Positions 47,345-59,225 of a stretch of 64,000 bases of DNA are shown piece after piece. Within the stretch, counting starts at the first letter, position 1, and each line of letters starts with the position of its first letter. Source of the stretch: Rhodococcus rhodochrous (GTDB lineage: Bacteria > Actinomycetota > Actinomycetes > Mycobacteriales > Mycobacteriaceae). Below the pieces are notes generated by a model. It was not told the origin of the DNA, did no database searches, and worked only from the letters and a program-made list of their open reading frames with translations. The translations under genes were made by a program, and so were the position numbers. The stretch spans positions 1,922,001-1,986,000 of the forward strand of contig NZ_CP027557.1 in NCBI RefSeq assembly GCF_014854695.1, read 5' to 3'.

Positions 47345-49378
47345 ATGGCAACATCCGAGCTCGCGTCTCCCGCGCAGCCTCCGGCGCCCGCCCCTACGAG
47401 GGGAAACCCGCCGGCACTGCTGATCCTCCTCGGCCTCCTCGCCGCCCTCGTCGCGGCGTTCGCGGTCGGGCTGTCCGCTGCGCAGGCTCTGGTGTTGCTC
47501 GGCATCCCCGACCCCGGTCCGCTCACCACCTACGGTCTGCCCGCGGTCCGCGCGATCTCCGAGATCGCGACCGTCATCACCATCGGATCGCTGTTCTTCG
47601 CCGCCTTCCTCGTGCCCCCGCAACGAGGGGGTGTGCTCGACGTCGGCGGCTACCGCGCCGTGCGGACCGCGGGCGTCGCGGCGACGGTGTGGGCGGTCAC
47701 GGCGGCGCTGATGGTGCCGCTGACCCTGTCCGACACCTCCGGCAGCCCGCTGAGCGAGGCGATCCGGCCGGAGAACCTCTTCTCGGCGCTCGGTCAGGTG
47801 GAGGCTGCGTCGGCCTGGGCCTGGACGACGGTGCTCGCCCTGATCACCGCCCTGCTGATCCGGCTCACGGTGCGCTGGTCGTGGACGCCCTATCTGCTGC
47901 TGCTGTCGGTCGTCGCACTCATGCCGATCGCCCTGACCGGGCACTCATCGTCGGGTGGTTCGCACGACATGGCGACCAACAGCCTCGTGCTGCACCTCGT
48001 CGCGGCGTCCGTCTGGGCGGGCGGGTTGTTCGCCCTGCTCGCGCACTCCATGCGGGGCGGTGAGCACACCGACATCGCGGCCCGGCGGTTCTCCTTCGTC
48101 GCCGGACTCGCCTTCGTCGTCATGGCCGTCAGCGGCGTCATCAACGCCGCGGTCCGCATGTCGTTCGACGACCTGACCACGACCACCTACGGCAGGCTGC
48201 TGCTCGCGAAGATCGTCGCGCTGGTCCTGCTCGGCATCTTCGGCTGGGCGCAGCGCCGCCGGGCACTGCCGGCACTCGAAGCCGACCCCACCAGCCGGTC
48301 CGCGCTCGTGCGGTTCACCCTCGTCGAGGCGTTCGTCCTCGCCGCGACGATCGGTCTGGCCGTGGGACTCGGCCGCACGCCCCCGCCGCCGCCGGCTACG
48401 GTGCCGACGATCCAGGAGGTCGAGCTCGGCTACCAGCTCGACGTACCGCCGTCGTTCGTGAGCCTGTTCTTCGGGCAGTGGCGTTTCGACCTGATCTTCG
48501 GCACGGCTGCTCTCGTGCTCGCCGCCGCCTATGCAGTCGGACTGTGGACGCTGCGCAAGCGCGGCGACTCGTGGCCGATCGGCCGCTCGATCGCCTGGTT
48601 CTCGGGCTGCTTCGTGTTGTTCGTCGCCACCAGTTCGGGCGTCGGGATGTACTCGCCGGCGATGTTCAGCGTGCACATGGGCGCGCACATGGCCCTGTCG
48701 ATGCTCGCCCCGGTGCTCCTGGCGCTCGGCGGGGCGATGACCCTCGCCCTGCGTGCGTTCAAGCCGGCCGGACGCAACGCCCCTCCCGGACCGCGCGAAT
48801 GGATCCTCGAGTTCCTGCACAGCCCGCCGTCGCGCTTCTTCACACATCCGATCGTCGCGTCGGTCATGTTCGTGGGCGGCTTCTACGCCCTGTATCTCGG
48901 TGGGATCTTCACCACGTTCATCGACAGCCACACCGCGCACGTCCTGATGAACCTGCACTTCCTGCTGAGCGGCTACCTCTTCTACTGGGTGGTGATCGGC
49001 GTCGACCCGTCGCCGCGCGATCTGCAGCCCGTGACGAAGCTGGCCATGGTCTTCGGCTCGCTCCCGTTCCACGCCTTCTTCGGCGTGACCCTCATGAGCA
49101 TGGGCACGGTGATGGCCGAGAGCTACTACCGCGGCCTGGCACTGCCGTGGAACTACGACCTGTTCTCCGATCAGAAGGTCGGCGGCAGCATCGCGTGGTC
49201 GGCCGGCGAGATCCCGCTCGTGCTCGTGATGCTCGCTCTGCTCGTCCAGTGGTCGCGCAGCGACCGGCGCACGGCGCGACGTGTCGACCGGGCCGCCGAG
49301 CGTGACGACGACGCCGATCTCGCGGCACACAACGCGATGTTCGCGGAGCTGGCGCGCCGCGACCACGAGGGTCGCTGA
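47345..49378 (+). CDS. CopD-CtaG fusion: copper-transport / cytochrome oxidase assembly membrane protein
   Basis: A 677-residue polytopic protein. The N-terminal half has a CopD-like domain (GHSSSGGSHDMATNSLVLHLVAASVWAGG); the C-terminal half is CtaG_Caa3-like (MYSPAMFSVHMGAHMALSMLAPVLLALGG, then MNLHFLLSGYLFYWVV). There are more than a dozen hydrophobic segments and several conserved His and Met, consistent with copper handling. The same fusion exists in mycobacteria (Rv0102-like), apart from cox genes as far as I recall. Here it starts 2 bp after coxE, which suggests a link to copper supply for CODH or the terminal oxidase. Confidence 0.88.
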   Translation: MATSELASPAQPPAPAPTRGNPPALLILLGLLAALVAAFAVGLSAAQALVLLGIPDPGPLTTYGLPAVRAISEIATVITIGSLFFAAFLVPPQRGGVLDVGGYRAVRTAGVAATVWAVTAALMVPLTLSDTSGSPLSEAIRPENLFSALGQVEAASAWAWTTVLALITALLIRLTVRWSWTPYLLLLSVVALMPIALTGHSSSGGSHDMATNSLVLHLVAASVWAGGLFALLAHSMRGGEHTDIAARRFSFVAGLAFVVMAVSGVINAAVRMSFDDLTTTTYGRLLLAKIVALVLLGIFGWAQRRRALPALEADPTSRSALVRFTLVEAFVLAATIGLAVGLGRTPPPPPATVPTIQEVELGYQLDVPPSFVSLFFGQWRFDLIFGTAALVLAAAYAVGLWTLRKRGDSWPIGRSIAWFSGCFVLFVATSSGVGMYSPAMFSVHMGAHMALSMLAPVLLALGGAMTLALRAFKPAGRNAPPGPREWILEFLHSPPSRFFTHPIVASVMFVGGFYALYLGGIFTTFIDSHTAHVLMNLHFLLSGYLFYWVVIGVDPSPRDLQPVTKLAMVFGSLPFHAFFGVTLMSMGTVMAESYYRGLALPWNYDLFSDQKVGGSIAWSAGEIPLVLVMLALLVQWSRSDRRTARRVDRAAERDDDADLAAHNAMFAELARRDHEGR

Positions 49379-49396
49379 CCGCACCCGCTCCGACGC

Positions 49397-49440
49397 GCAC
49401 ATCTCGTCGCGCCACGCCGAAGCGGACCGACGAGATGTGC
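49397..49440. terminator. Bidirectional terminator after the cox-copD transcript
   Basis: Perfect 13-bp arms (49397-49409 and 49428-49440) with an 18-base loop lie between convergent genes, 19 bases after the CopD-CtaG stop and 14 before the end of the opposing gene. Confidence 0.65.
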
Positions 49441-49453
49441 ACGTCCGAGGGAA

Positions 49454-50308
49454 TCAGGCGGCTGCTGTCGTGCGGGTGGGGGAGCGCTCGGCGCCGATGC
49501 GCGCCACCACGGTGGCCACGACCGCGATGACCGCGGCTGTCACGGCGGCGACCGCTGCGGGAGTGGACACCAGACCGCCGTCACCCGTGCGGGCGACCGC
49601 GATCCATGCCAGACCCCACACGAGCGCACCGGTCACGGCCAGTCGGCCCCGACCTGCCGTCGCGAGGACCACGGAGACGGCGGCGACGACGGCCAGCACG
49701 ATGATCGCCCACACGTCGGCTCCCCAGCCGAACGGATCGATGTCCTCGTAACGCAGCGCCGCGGCGGTGTTGGCGACGGTCGCCACCGACACCCAGCCCA
49801 GGTAGACGAACATCGTGCCGTCGACGACCACCGCTTCGAGCCTGCTCGACGGCAGGACGCGCGTGAAGATCAGGAACACCCGGACGAGCACGGCGAGCAG
49901 CGCGACGATCACCACGACACTCAGCCAGACCTGATCGAACTGGATCGCCGTGATCCACGCTGCGTTCAGCAGCATCGACGCAGCGATCCACCAGCCCGCG
50001 GCGCGTTGACGCGCGTCGGTGTGGTTCGCCGGCAGTGCCTGCCACACCGCGAGCGCGAGCAGACCGGCGTAGATGAGGGTCCAGATCGAGAAGGCCGGGC
50101 CTCCGGGCGCGACCGCCGTGGAATCCGCCGACAACGCACCACCTGCAGCTTCCGCGACCGGCGTCCCACCGGCCGCACCCGAACCGAAGAACGACACCAC
50201 GACGGCAAGCGGAGCGCTCACCGCCACGGCCACGACGCGGGCGATGTCGCGCCCGGTGCGGGTCGCGGGGGATGTGGCGGGCGCGGATCCGTGGGAATGG
50301 GATGTCAT
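49454..50308 (-). CDS. Multi-pass membrane protein, TspO/MBR-like (tryptophan-rich)
   Basis: A 284-residue membrane protein with about six to seven hydrophobic segments. PGGPAFSIWTLIYAGLLALAVWQALP followed by WWIAASMLLNAAWI recalls the WxxxY pattern of TspO/tryptophan-rich sensory proteins, which bind porphyrins and related molecules. The protein is longer than classic TspO (about 160 residues), so it may be only a distant relative. The N-terminus is a short disordered, histidine- and threonine-rich stretch. Start at 50308. No regulatory site was recognised. Confidence 0.6.
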   Translation of the reverse strand: MTSHSHGSAPATSPATRTGRDIARVVAVAVSAPLAVVVSFFGSGAAGGTPVAEAAGGALSADSTAVAPGGPAFSIWTLIYAGLLALAVWQALPANHTDARQRAAGWWIAASMLLNAAWITAIQFDQVWLSVVVIVALLAVLVRVFLIFTRVLPSSRLEAVVVDGTMFVYLGWVSVATVANTAAALRYEDIDPFGWGADVWAIIVLAVVAAVSVVLATAGRGRLAVTGALVWGLAWIAVARTGDGGLVSTPAAVAAVTAAVIAVVATVVARIGAERSPTRTTAAA

Positions 50309-50404
50309 GCCTGGAGGGTGCCCGTCCTGCGGATCACTCAATCCCGATCCGGCGAATCGGACGAATGCGAACGCACCGGCCGCACGACCCGTATCGTCCA
50401 CGAC

Positions 50405-51556
50405 GTGACCCGTACCGCGCGTGTCCCGGCCCTGCTGCTCACCTGTGCACTGGCACTGCTGACGCCACTCCTCGCACCTCCCGCGGTGCACGCGAGTCCG
50501 GCACCGGGGGCCGTCGTCGACACGCCGGGGACCGTCGTCGATGTCGCCCCGCTCGAGCTCGGGTTGTCGCTACCCGGCGCGTCCTCGGCGCGGGCCCTGA
50601 CCTACACCACGCAGTGGCGCAGCGGCGCTCCCACCACCGCGACCGGGGCGTTGTTCCTTCCCCACGGCACGCCTCCCGAGGGAGGGTGGCCCGTCGTCGC
50701 GTGGGCGCACGGCACCGTCGGCCTCGACGATTCGTGCGCACCCTCGCGGTTGCCGCGTACACCGCGCGACACCGCCTATCTCGACCACTGGCTCGGGCAG
50801 GGTTACGCCGTCGTGGCAGCCGACTATCCGGGTCTCGGGTCGGACGGGTTGCACCGTTATCTGGACGGACAGAGCGCCGCGAACAGCGTCATCGACATCG
50901 TGAGGGCGGGACGCGCCGTCGAACCGTCGCTGTCCGACCGCTGGGTCGTGATCGGGCAGTCCCAGGGCGGGCACACCGGCCTGCACACCGCGCGCGCCGC
51001 GACCGCCCGGGCACCCGAACTGGACTTCCGCGGGACGCTCACGACCGGCGCCCCGTCCAACCTCGAGTACCTGTTCCCGCTCGGATTCCCGGGCCTTCCC
51101 GATCTCGGTCTCGACGGACTCACCACCTTCGCCGCCTACATCTTCGCGGGCCTGCGCGACGCCGATCCGGCCCTGGACCTCGACGGATATCTCACACCCC
51201 TCGGACGGGAGATCGTCGACGCCGCCGAACGCCTCTGCTACGACGACCTGAGCGACCGGTACGGCGAGGTCGGCGTCGGTGAGGTCCTCGCTCGACCGCT
51301 GAGCGACGACCGGTTCCGTGCGGCGTTCACCGACTACCTGGCCGTGCCGACCGCCGGATACGACCGGCCGCTGTTCCTCGCCCAGGGCCTGCGCGACGCG
51401 ACGGTGCCCGCGCCCCTCGCGTTCACACTGATCGCGGACCTGTGGGCCGGTGGCGCGAACGCGCAGTTCAGGACGTACCCGACAGGGCATTCGGAGACGA
51501 TGTTCGCGTCGCTACCCGACACCACGGGCTTCGTCGCGGAGCTGCTGCACCCCTGA
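50405..51556 (+). CDS. Secreted lipase/esterase, LIP family, second copy
   Basis: A 383-residue exported hydrolase closely similar to the 6946-8091 product: both have TTGALFLP-like and GGWPV.AWAHGT stretches, DYPGLGSDGLHRYLDG, GQSQGGH with nucleophile S186, LDFRG and YIFAGLRDA. The signal peptide is VPALLLTCALALLTPLLAPPAVHA. The final His is in PTGHSETM. The GTG at 50405 directly precedes the signal peptide, with no clear ribosome site. A tandem repeat follows the stop. Confidence 0.87.
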   Translation: MTRTARVPALLLTCALALLTPLLAPPAVHASPAPGAVVDTPGTVVDVAPLELGLSLPGASSARALTYTTQWRSGAPTTATGALFLPHGTPPEGGWPVVAWAHGTVGLDDSCAPSRLPRTPRDTAYLDHWLGQGYAVVAADYPGLGSDGLHRYLDGQSAANSVIDIVRAGRAVEPSLSDRWVVIGQSQGGHTGLHTARAATARAPELDFRGTLTTGAPSNLEYLFPLGFPGLPDLGLDGLTTFAAYIFAGLRDADPALDLDGYLTPLGREIVDAAERLCYDDLSDRYGEVGVGEVLARPLSDDRFRAAFTDYLAVPTAGYDRPLFLAQGLRDATVPAPLAFTLIADLWAGGANAQFRTYPTGHSETMFASLPDTTGFVAELLHP

Positions 51557-51626
51557 CAGCGGGAGCTGCTGTGACCCCGGCAGCGGAGCTGCTGTGACCC
51601 CGGCAGCGGAGCTGGTGTGACCCGGC
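51557..51626. repeat. 23-24-bp tandem repeat, three copies, after the lipase gene
   Basis: Units start at 51557 (24 bp), 51581 and 51604 (23 bp), each of the form CAGCGGAGCTGCTGTGACCC with small changes (an extra G in copy 1, C to G in copy 3). The array begins one base after the lipase stop and ends about 95 bp before ettA. No function is evident. Confidence 0.85.
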
Positions 51627-51721
51627 CGGAGGCTCCGGCACCTGCCGGACTCCGGCGCCGGCCCCACCTGTCGTGTTCGCACGATGTGGGTTATCGACCG
51701 TCGCCCGATACGCTGGTGGTC

Positions 51722-53387
<1,666 letters not shown>

Positions 53388-53395
<8 letters not shown>

Positions 53396-53810
53396 GCCTG
53401 ACGGGCACCGGCACTACCGGTGCCCGATCGAGGTGCGCTGGGGCGACTCCGACCGGCTCGGACACGTCAACAACGCCAAGGTCGTCGAGTACCTGCAGGA
53501 AGGACGCATCAAGTTCTTCCTGAGCGAGTTGCCGTCGCGCGACGCAGTTGTCGTCCGGAAGATGGACGTCGAGTTCCTGCGGCCGCTCAAGGACTCGTCG
53601 GCACCGATCGAGGTCGAGACGGCGGTGCTGCGTCTCGGCACGAGCTCGTTCACGGTGCGCCAGACGATCCTCGACCGGGAGGGCGCGGTGTGCGCCGTCG
53701 CCGACACAGTGCTCGTCGGCTTCGATCCCGAGACCGATACGTCCCGGCCGTTGACCGACGAGGTACGGGCGGTGCTCGACCGGCACCGCGCCGTCGCGCC
53801 CACCGGCTGA
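53388..53810 (+). CDS. 4HBT-family acyl-CoA thioesterase
   Basis: A 140-residue single hotdog protein of the 4-hydroxybenzoyl-CoA thioesterase type. The active-site start is EVRWGDSDRLGHVNNAKVVEYLQEGR, where the Asp and the following HVNNA are characteristic. The GTG at 53388 overlaps ettA by 8 bases. A second hotdog gene lies after gdh at 58763. The acyl substrate is unknown. Confidence 0.9.
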
Positions 53811-53950
53811 GCCGGTACATCGTGTCGGCCGGCCGAGCCGGTTACCGACCCGCCGGTTCCGACCCCCCGACTGCGCGCCGCGGATAGGCTCGATCACGAG
53901 TCCGTCCGCGGCGCGCGGTGTATCCGCCCGACAGAGCAGGAGGGGTGTCG

Positions 53951-56900
53951 ATGGCCGATCCGGCTGTGGCGCAGACAAATTCAACGGGCAGTGATACTCC
54001 CCCCGAGGCAGTCCTCGAGCGGATCTATCAGGGCTCCGGAGAATTCACCACCGACCACGGCGCGGCCGCGTTCGAGCACGTCCGCCTCGGTCGCCGCCGC
54101 GCACCGGACACCGCTGTCGTCGGCGTGCGCCGCACCGACGGCATGGGCGTCGCCGTGCAGATCGTCACCGACGACATGCCGCTGCTCGTCGAATCGGTGC
54201 TGGCACTGCTCTCCCGGCTGGGTGTCTCGGTGGGGACGGTCATCCATCCCGTTCTGTCGGCGCGTCGCACTGCCGACGGTGACCTCGAGAGCCTGGCCGA
54301 CGAAGGGGGACGGGCCTCGGGCGGAGCCGCCGAATCGTGGATGCACATCGAGCTGCGTGGGCCCGTCGACGACGAGTCGGTCGAGGAGATCGATCACGGT
54401 CTGCGGCGCGTGTTGTCCGACGTGCGGCAGGTGGCGTCGGATTCCGCGGAGATGCACGCCCTGCAGCGCGACCTTGCGAACGCGCTCGACGACCTGGCCG
54501 CCGATCCGCCCGCGCAGTACACGGCCGACCAGCTCACCGAGACCGCCGAGCTGCTGCGATGGTTGAGCGGCGGGAATTTCACACTCCTCGGCTACCGCCG
54601 ATACGACTTCGTACCCGACGGCGGCGCCGACCATGTCCGTGCGACACCCGTACCCGGCAGCGGCAGGGGAGTGCTGCGCACGGACGCCTCGGTCGCGGAC
54701 CCGCTCGACCTGCCCGGTGAGGTCGGCACGGGCCGCCGCCCGCTGCTCGTGCTCACCCAGGGCGCGCTTCCCGCCACCGTGCACCGGTCCGTCTACCCGT
54801 ACTTCGTCGGCGTCGCCCGGCTCGACGCCGACGGCGCGGTCGTCGGAGAGGACCGTTTCCTCGGTGTCCTCACGGTGACCGCTCTGCACGAGAACATCCT
54901 CGACATCCCTGTGGTGTCGCGCCGGGTGCGGGAGGTCGTCGCGCGGGCGCGGGTCGAACTGTCGTCCTACAGCGGTCAGGCGATGCTCGAGATCATGCAG
55001 ACGGTGCCCCGCGCGGAACTGTTCTCGATGGACACCGACACCCTCTACGAGACCGTCACCGCGGTGGTGGACATCCGCCGGCAGGTGCGGTTGTTCGTCC
55101 GCGTCGACACCTACGGGCGATACATCTCGTGCCTGGTCTACCTGCCGCGCGACCGCTACACGACGAAGGTGCGCGTCGCGATCCAGGACATCCTGTTGCG
55201 CGAGTTCGGCGGCGGCGTACTCGACTACACCGCGCGTGTCTCCGAACGCGACCTCGCGTTGCTGCATGTGACCATCCGGTTCTCCGGTCGCGCGCGTCGC
55301 GAGGTGGACACCTCCGAGGACAACCGTCTGCGGATCCAGGCGATGCTCGCGGAGGTGACCCGCAACTGGGCCGATCGGCTCGGTGAGGCGGCGGCCGCGA
55401 CCGGCGATCTCGATCCGTTGCTGGTGCAGCGGTACTCCGAGGTCGTGCCCGAGGCGTACAAGGAGGACTTCGGCTCCGAACGCGCCCTGGACGACCTGCG
55501 GCGTCTGGAAGCGCTCGACTCCGGTGATCTCGACACGCACCTGTACCGGCCGGGATCCGACGATCCGTTGTCCTTGCGCTTCACCCTGTACGTCGCGGAC
55601 GAGACGGTCACCCTCGGCCGTATCCTCCCGGTGTTGCAGAGCCTCGGCGTGGAGGTCGTCGACGAGCGACCCTACCGGCTGCCACGATCGGACGGGATCG
55701 ACTGCTGGATCTACGATTTCGGGCTCTGCCTGCCCGAGGACATCGAGCCCGACATCGTCGAGACCGATCCGACGCTGGCGGGTCGCCTCACCGACACCTT
55801 CACCGTGGCATGGCGGGGTGCGGTCGAGACCGACCGGTTCAACCAGCTCGTGCTGCGCGCCGGGCTCACCTGGAGGCAGGTCGTGCTCGTCCGGGCCTAC
55901 GCGAAGTACCTGCGCCAGACCGAATTCCCGTACAGCCAGTACAACATCGAAGGTGTGTTGCTCGGCGCCCCGCGCACCGCGGCCCTGCTCGTCGGACTGT
56001 TCGAGTCCCGGTTCGATCCGGAGAACGCCTCCGCCGAACGCGAACAGCAGATCGCCGAGGAAATCACGACCACGATCGCGGAGGTGACCGCACTGGCCAC
56101 CGACCGCATCCTCCGCGGACTGTTCTCCCTGATCCGTGCGACCCTGCGCACCAACTTCCACGTGGCCGGCGGGATCGGGCACGAGCGTCCGGACGGCCGG
56201 GCGTTGTCGCTCAAGTTCGAGCCGCGGCGGATCGCCGAACTACCCCAGCCGCGACCGGCTTTCGAGGTGTTCGTCTACGCCCCGGCCGTCGAGGGCGTCC
56301 ACATGCGGTTCGGTCCCGTCGCCCGCGGTGGTCTGCGCTGGTCGGACCGCCGGGAGGACTTCCGCACCGAGGTGCTCGGCCTGGTCAAGGCGCAGGCCGT
56401 GAAGAACGCGGTGATCGTGCCCGTGGGGGCGAAGGGCGGCTTCGTCGTCAAGCACTCGCCCCGTCCGACCGGCGACGCCGAGGCGGATCGTCGTGCCGTC
56501 CGCGAGCGCGGCGAACGGTGCTATCGGCGCTTCATCGCCGGTCTGCTCGACATCACCGACAATCTCGATGCTGCCCGCAACGAGACGGTCCCGCCGCAAC
56601 GGGTCGTGCGTCACGACAGCGACGACCCGTATCTCGTGGTGGCCGCGGACAAGGGCACGGCGTCGTTCTCCGATCTCGCGAATTCCGTTGCAGCGGAATA
56701 CGGTTACTGGCTCGGCGACGCGTTCGCCTCCGGTGGTTCCGCCGGCTACGACCACAAGGAGATGGGCATCACCGCGCGCGGTGCGTGGGAGAGCGTCCGG
56801 CGTCACTTCCGTGAACTCGGATCCGACCCGCAGACGGACGATTTCACCGTGGTCGGCATCGGCGACATGAGCGGCGACGTCTTCGGCAACGGCATGCTGC

Positions 56901-58759
56901 TCAGCCGGCACATCAGGCTCGTCGCGGCCTTCGACCACCGGCACATCTTCCTCGATCCCGATCCCGATCCGGAGCGGTCCTTCGAGGAGCGGCGCCGGTT
57001 GTTCGAACTGCCGCGATCGTCGTGGAAGGACTACTCGGCAGAGCTCATCGCGGCCGGGGGTGGGGTGTGGGACCGGACGGCCAAGTCGGTGCCCGTCGGC
57101 CCCGAGGCGCGGGCGGTGCTCGACCTGCCCGACGATGTCACGGAACTCCCACCGCCCGAATTGATCCGCGCGATCCTGCGCGCACCCGTCGACCTGTTGT
57201 GGAACGGCGGCGTCGGCACCTACGTGAAAGCGTCGACGGAAACCCATGCGGACGTGGGGGACAAGAGCAACGACGGCGTGCGCGTCGACGGGCGGGAGCT
57301 GCGCGCCCGAGTCGTCGGCGAGGGCGGCAATCTCGGTGTCACGCAACGCGGCCGCATCGAGTTCGCCCGTGCCGGCGGAAAGATCAACACCGACGCGATC
57401 GACAACTCGGCCGGTGTCGACAGCTCCGACCACGAAGTCAACATCAAGATCCTCCTCGACGCCATGGTGACCGCCGGTGAGCTCGCGGCGGAGGACCGCA
57501 ATCCGCTGCTCGCGTCGATGACCGACGACGTCGCCGAACTCGTTCTGGCCGACAACATCTCCCAGAACGCCGTGCTCGGACTGGAGCGGGCCGTCGCGCC
57601 GTCCCTGCTGGGAGTACACCGTCGTCTGCTCGCGGCCCTCGAACTCGATCGCGGACTCGACCGCGACCTCGAGGCCCTGCCCGACGAGGCCGAGTTCGAC
57701 CGTCGTGAAGCGGCGGGGGAGGGATTGACGTCGCCGGAGCTGTCGCAGCTCCTCGCCCACGTCAAACTCGCCCTCGTCGACGACCTGCTCGCCACGGACC
57801 TGCCCGACAGCGAGACCTTCGCGGCGATCCTCCCCGCCTACTTCCCGTCCGCGCTGCGCGAGCGGTTCCGGGCCGGGATCCGGGCGCATCCGCTGCGCCG
57901 GCAGATCGTCGCCACCATGCTGGCCAACACCACCGTCGACAACGGCGGCCCCACCTACGTCTACCGGCTCGCAGAGGAGGCCGGGGCGACGGCGACCGAC
58001 GCCATCCGCGCCTACGCCGCCGTCACCACCATCTTCGGGTTACCGGCCCTGTGGGACGAGATCCGGACCGCCGGGCTGCGCGTCGACATCGAGGACGACC
58101 TGCTGCTCGAATCCCGCCGCGTGCTCGACCGGGCGTCGCGCCGGCTCCTCGCCACGCGGCCGCAGCCCCTCGCGGTCGGGGCCGAGATCAGCCGCTACCG
58201 CGACGCATTCGCGCGTCTCGCACCGCGGGTCGCGGACTGGATGCGTGGGCACCACGCCGAGGACTTCGTGCGCCGCACCCGTCCGCTCCTCGAGCGGGGA
58301 GCACCAGAGGAGCTGACGGGCGTGGTCTTCCGGCTCCTCGACCAGTTCCCGCTGCTCGACGTCATCGACATCGCCGACATCGAGCAGCGCGACGAGGCGG
58401 AGGTCGCCGACCTCTACTACGCCCTCGACGCGCGACTCGGCGTCGACCGCCTGCTCACGGCGGTCTCCGGTCTCGAACGGGGCGACCGCTGGCATTCGCT
58501 GGCGCGACTCGCGCTGCGCGACGACCTGTACGGCTCGTTGCGTTCGATCGTCCTCGACGTGCTCGCCGGCGCCGAACCCGGGGAATCGACCGAGGAGATG
58601 ATCGAGGACTGGGAGTCGTCCAACGGATCCAAACTCGTCCGTGCGAGGGCGGCGCTCGACGAGATCTTCGCGTCTGGAAGTCTGGACCTCGCCACCTTGT
58701 CGGTGGCGGCACGACAGATCAGGGGCATGGTGCGCACGGGCGCATCCGATCGGAGGTAA
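53951..58759 (+). CDS. gdh: NAD-specific glutamate dehydrogenase, large (GDH2) type
   Basis: A 1602-residue enzyme of the 180-kDa class that oxidises glutamate to 2-oxoglutarate and feeds nitrogen and carbon breakdown. The N-terminal half holds ACT-like regulatory regions. The catalytic part starts near RGGLRWSDRREDFRTEVLGLVKAQ and has the lysine motif VPVGAKGGFVVK and VVAADKGTASFSDLAN. The length fits Rv2476c. The start at 53951 follows AGGAGGGG. It is flanked by two small thioesterase genes, with 3 bp before the second. Confidence 0.96.
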   Translation: MADPAVAQTNSTGSDTPPEAVLERIYQGSGEFTTDHGAAAFEHVRLGRRRAPDTAVVGVRRTDGMGVAVQIVTDDMPLLVESVLALLSRLGVSVGTVIHPVLSARRTADGDLESLADEGGRASGGAAESWMHIELRGPVDDESVEEIDHGLRRVLSDVRQVASDSAEMHALQRDLANALDDLAADPPAQYTADQLTETAELLRWLSGGNFTLLGYRRYDFVPDGGADHVRATPVPGSGRGVLRTDASVADPLDLPGEVGTGRRPLLVLTQGALPATVHRSVYPYFVGVARLDADGAVVGEDRFLGVLTVTALHENILDIPVVSRRVREVVARARVELSSYSGQAMLEIMQTVPRAELFSMDTDTLYETVTAVVDIRRQVRLFVRVDTYGRYISCLVYLPRDRYTTKVRVAIQDILLREFGGGVLDYTARVSERDLALLHVTIRFSGRARREVDTSEDNRLRIQAMLAEVTRNWADRLGEAAAATGDLDPLLVQRYSEVVPEAYKEDFGSERALDDLRRLEALDSGDLDTHLYRPGSDDPLSLRFTLYVADETVTLGRILPVLQSLGVEVVDERPYRLPRSDGIDCWIYDFGLCLPEDIEPDIVETDPTLAGRLTDTFTVAWRGAVETDRFNQLVLRAGLTWRQVVLVRAYAKYLRQTEFPYSQYNIEGVLLGAPRTAALLVGLFESRFDPENASAEREQQIAEEITTTIAEVTALATDRILRGLFSLIRATLRTNFHVAGGIGHERPDGRALSLKFEPRRIAELPQPRPAFEVFVYAPAVEGVHMRFGPVARGGLRWSDRREDFRTEVLGLVKAQAVKNAVIVPVGAKGGFVVKHSPRPTGDAEADRRAVRERGERCYRRFIAGLLDITDNLDAARNETVPPQRVVRHDSDDPYLVVAADKGTASFSDLANSVAAEYGYWLGDAFASGGSAGYDHKEMGITARGAWESVRRHFRELGSDPQTDDFTVVGIGDMSGDVFGNGMLLSRHIRLVAAFDHRHIFLDPDPDPERSFEERRRLFELPRSSWKDYSAELIAAGGGVWDRTAKSVPVGPEARAVLDLPDDVTELPPPELIRAILRAPVDLLWNGGVGTYVKASTETHADVGDKSNDGVRVDGRELRARVVGEGGNLGVTQRGRIEFARAGGKINTDAIDNSAGVDSSDHEVNIKILLDAMVTAGELAAEDRNPLLASMTDDVAELVLADNISQNAVLGLERAVAPSLLGVHRRLLAALELDRGLDRDLEALPDEAEFDRREAAGEGLTSPELSQLLAHVKLALVDDLLATDLPDSETFAAILPAYFPSALRERFRAGIRAHPLRRQIVATMLANTTVDNGGPTYVYRLAEEAGATATDAIRAYAAVTTIFGLPALWDEIRTAGLRVDIEDDLLLESRRVLDRASRRLLATRPQPLAVGAEISRYRDAFARLAPRVADWMRGHHAEDFVRRTRPLLERGAPEELTGVVFRLLDQFPLLDVIDIADIEQRDEAEVADLYYALDARLGVDRLLTAVSGLERGDRWHSLARLALRDDLYGSLRSIVLDVLAGAEPGESTEEMIEDWESSNGSKLVRARAALDEIFASGSLDLATLSVAARQIRGMVRTGASDRR

Positions 58760-58762
58760 CGA

Positions 58763-59197
58763 GTGAGCGGTGCGGGCGAACAGTTCGGTTTCCACACCGA
58801 GGTGATGGTGCGGTGGTCCGACATGGACGTCTTCCAGCACATCAACCACGCGCGGATGGTCACGCTCCTCGAGGAAGCACGGATCCCGTGGCTGTTCGCC
58901 GACGGTCGCCCCACCCGCGACCTGCGCGAAGGTGCCGTCATCGCCGACCTCCACGTGCGCTATCGCGGTCAGCTGCGCCACGACGACGGTCCGCTCGACG
59001 TGCTGATGTGGACCGAGAAGGTGCGGGCCGTCGACTTCACGATCGGGTACGAGGTGCGGCCGAGCGGTGCTCCGGTCGACTCGGCGCCGGCGGTGGTCGC
59101 GTCCACCCAGATCGCGGCGTTCGACATCGAGACCCAGCGCCTGCGCCGACTCAGCAACGACGAACGAGAGTTCCTGCGGCAGTGGCAACGAAACTGA
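58763..59197 (+). CDS. 4HBT-family acyl-CoA thioesterase (Rv2475c-like)
   Basis: A 144-residue hotdog protein with VMVRWSDMDVFQHINHARMVTLLEEARI, the family's active-site helix. The GTG at 58763 starts 3 bp after the gdh stop, with GGAGG just upstream. It is paralogous to the 53388 gene. Co-transcription with gdh is likely and the pairing is conserved in mycobacteria. Confidence 0.9.
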   Translation: MSGAGEQFGFHTEVMVRWSDMDVFQHINHARMVTLLEEARIPWLFADGRPTRDLREGAVIADLHVRYRGQLRHDDGPLDVLMWTEKVRAVDFTIGYEVRPSGAPVDSAPAVVASTQIAAFDIETQRLRRLSNDEREFLRQWQRN

Positions 59198-59225
59198 CGG
59201 TGGCACCGCAAGTGACGAGGGCGAC

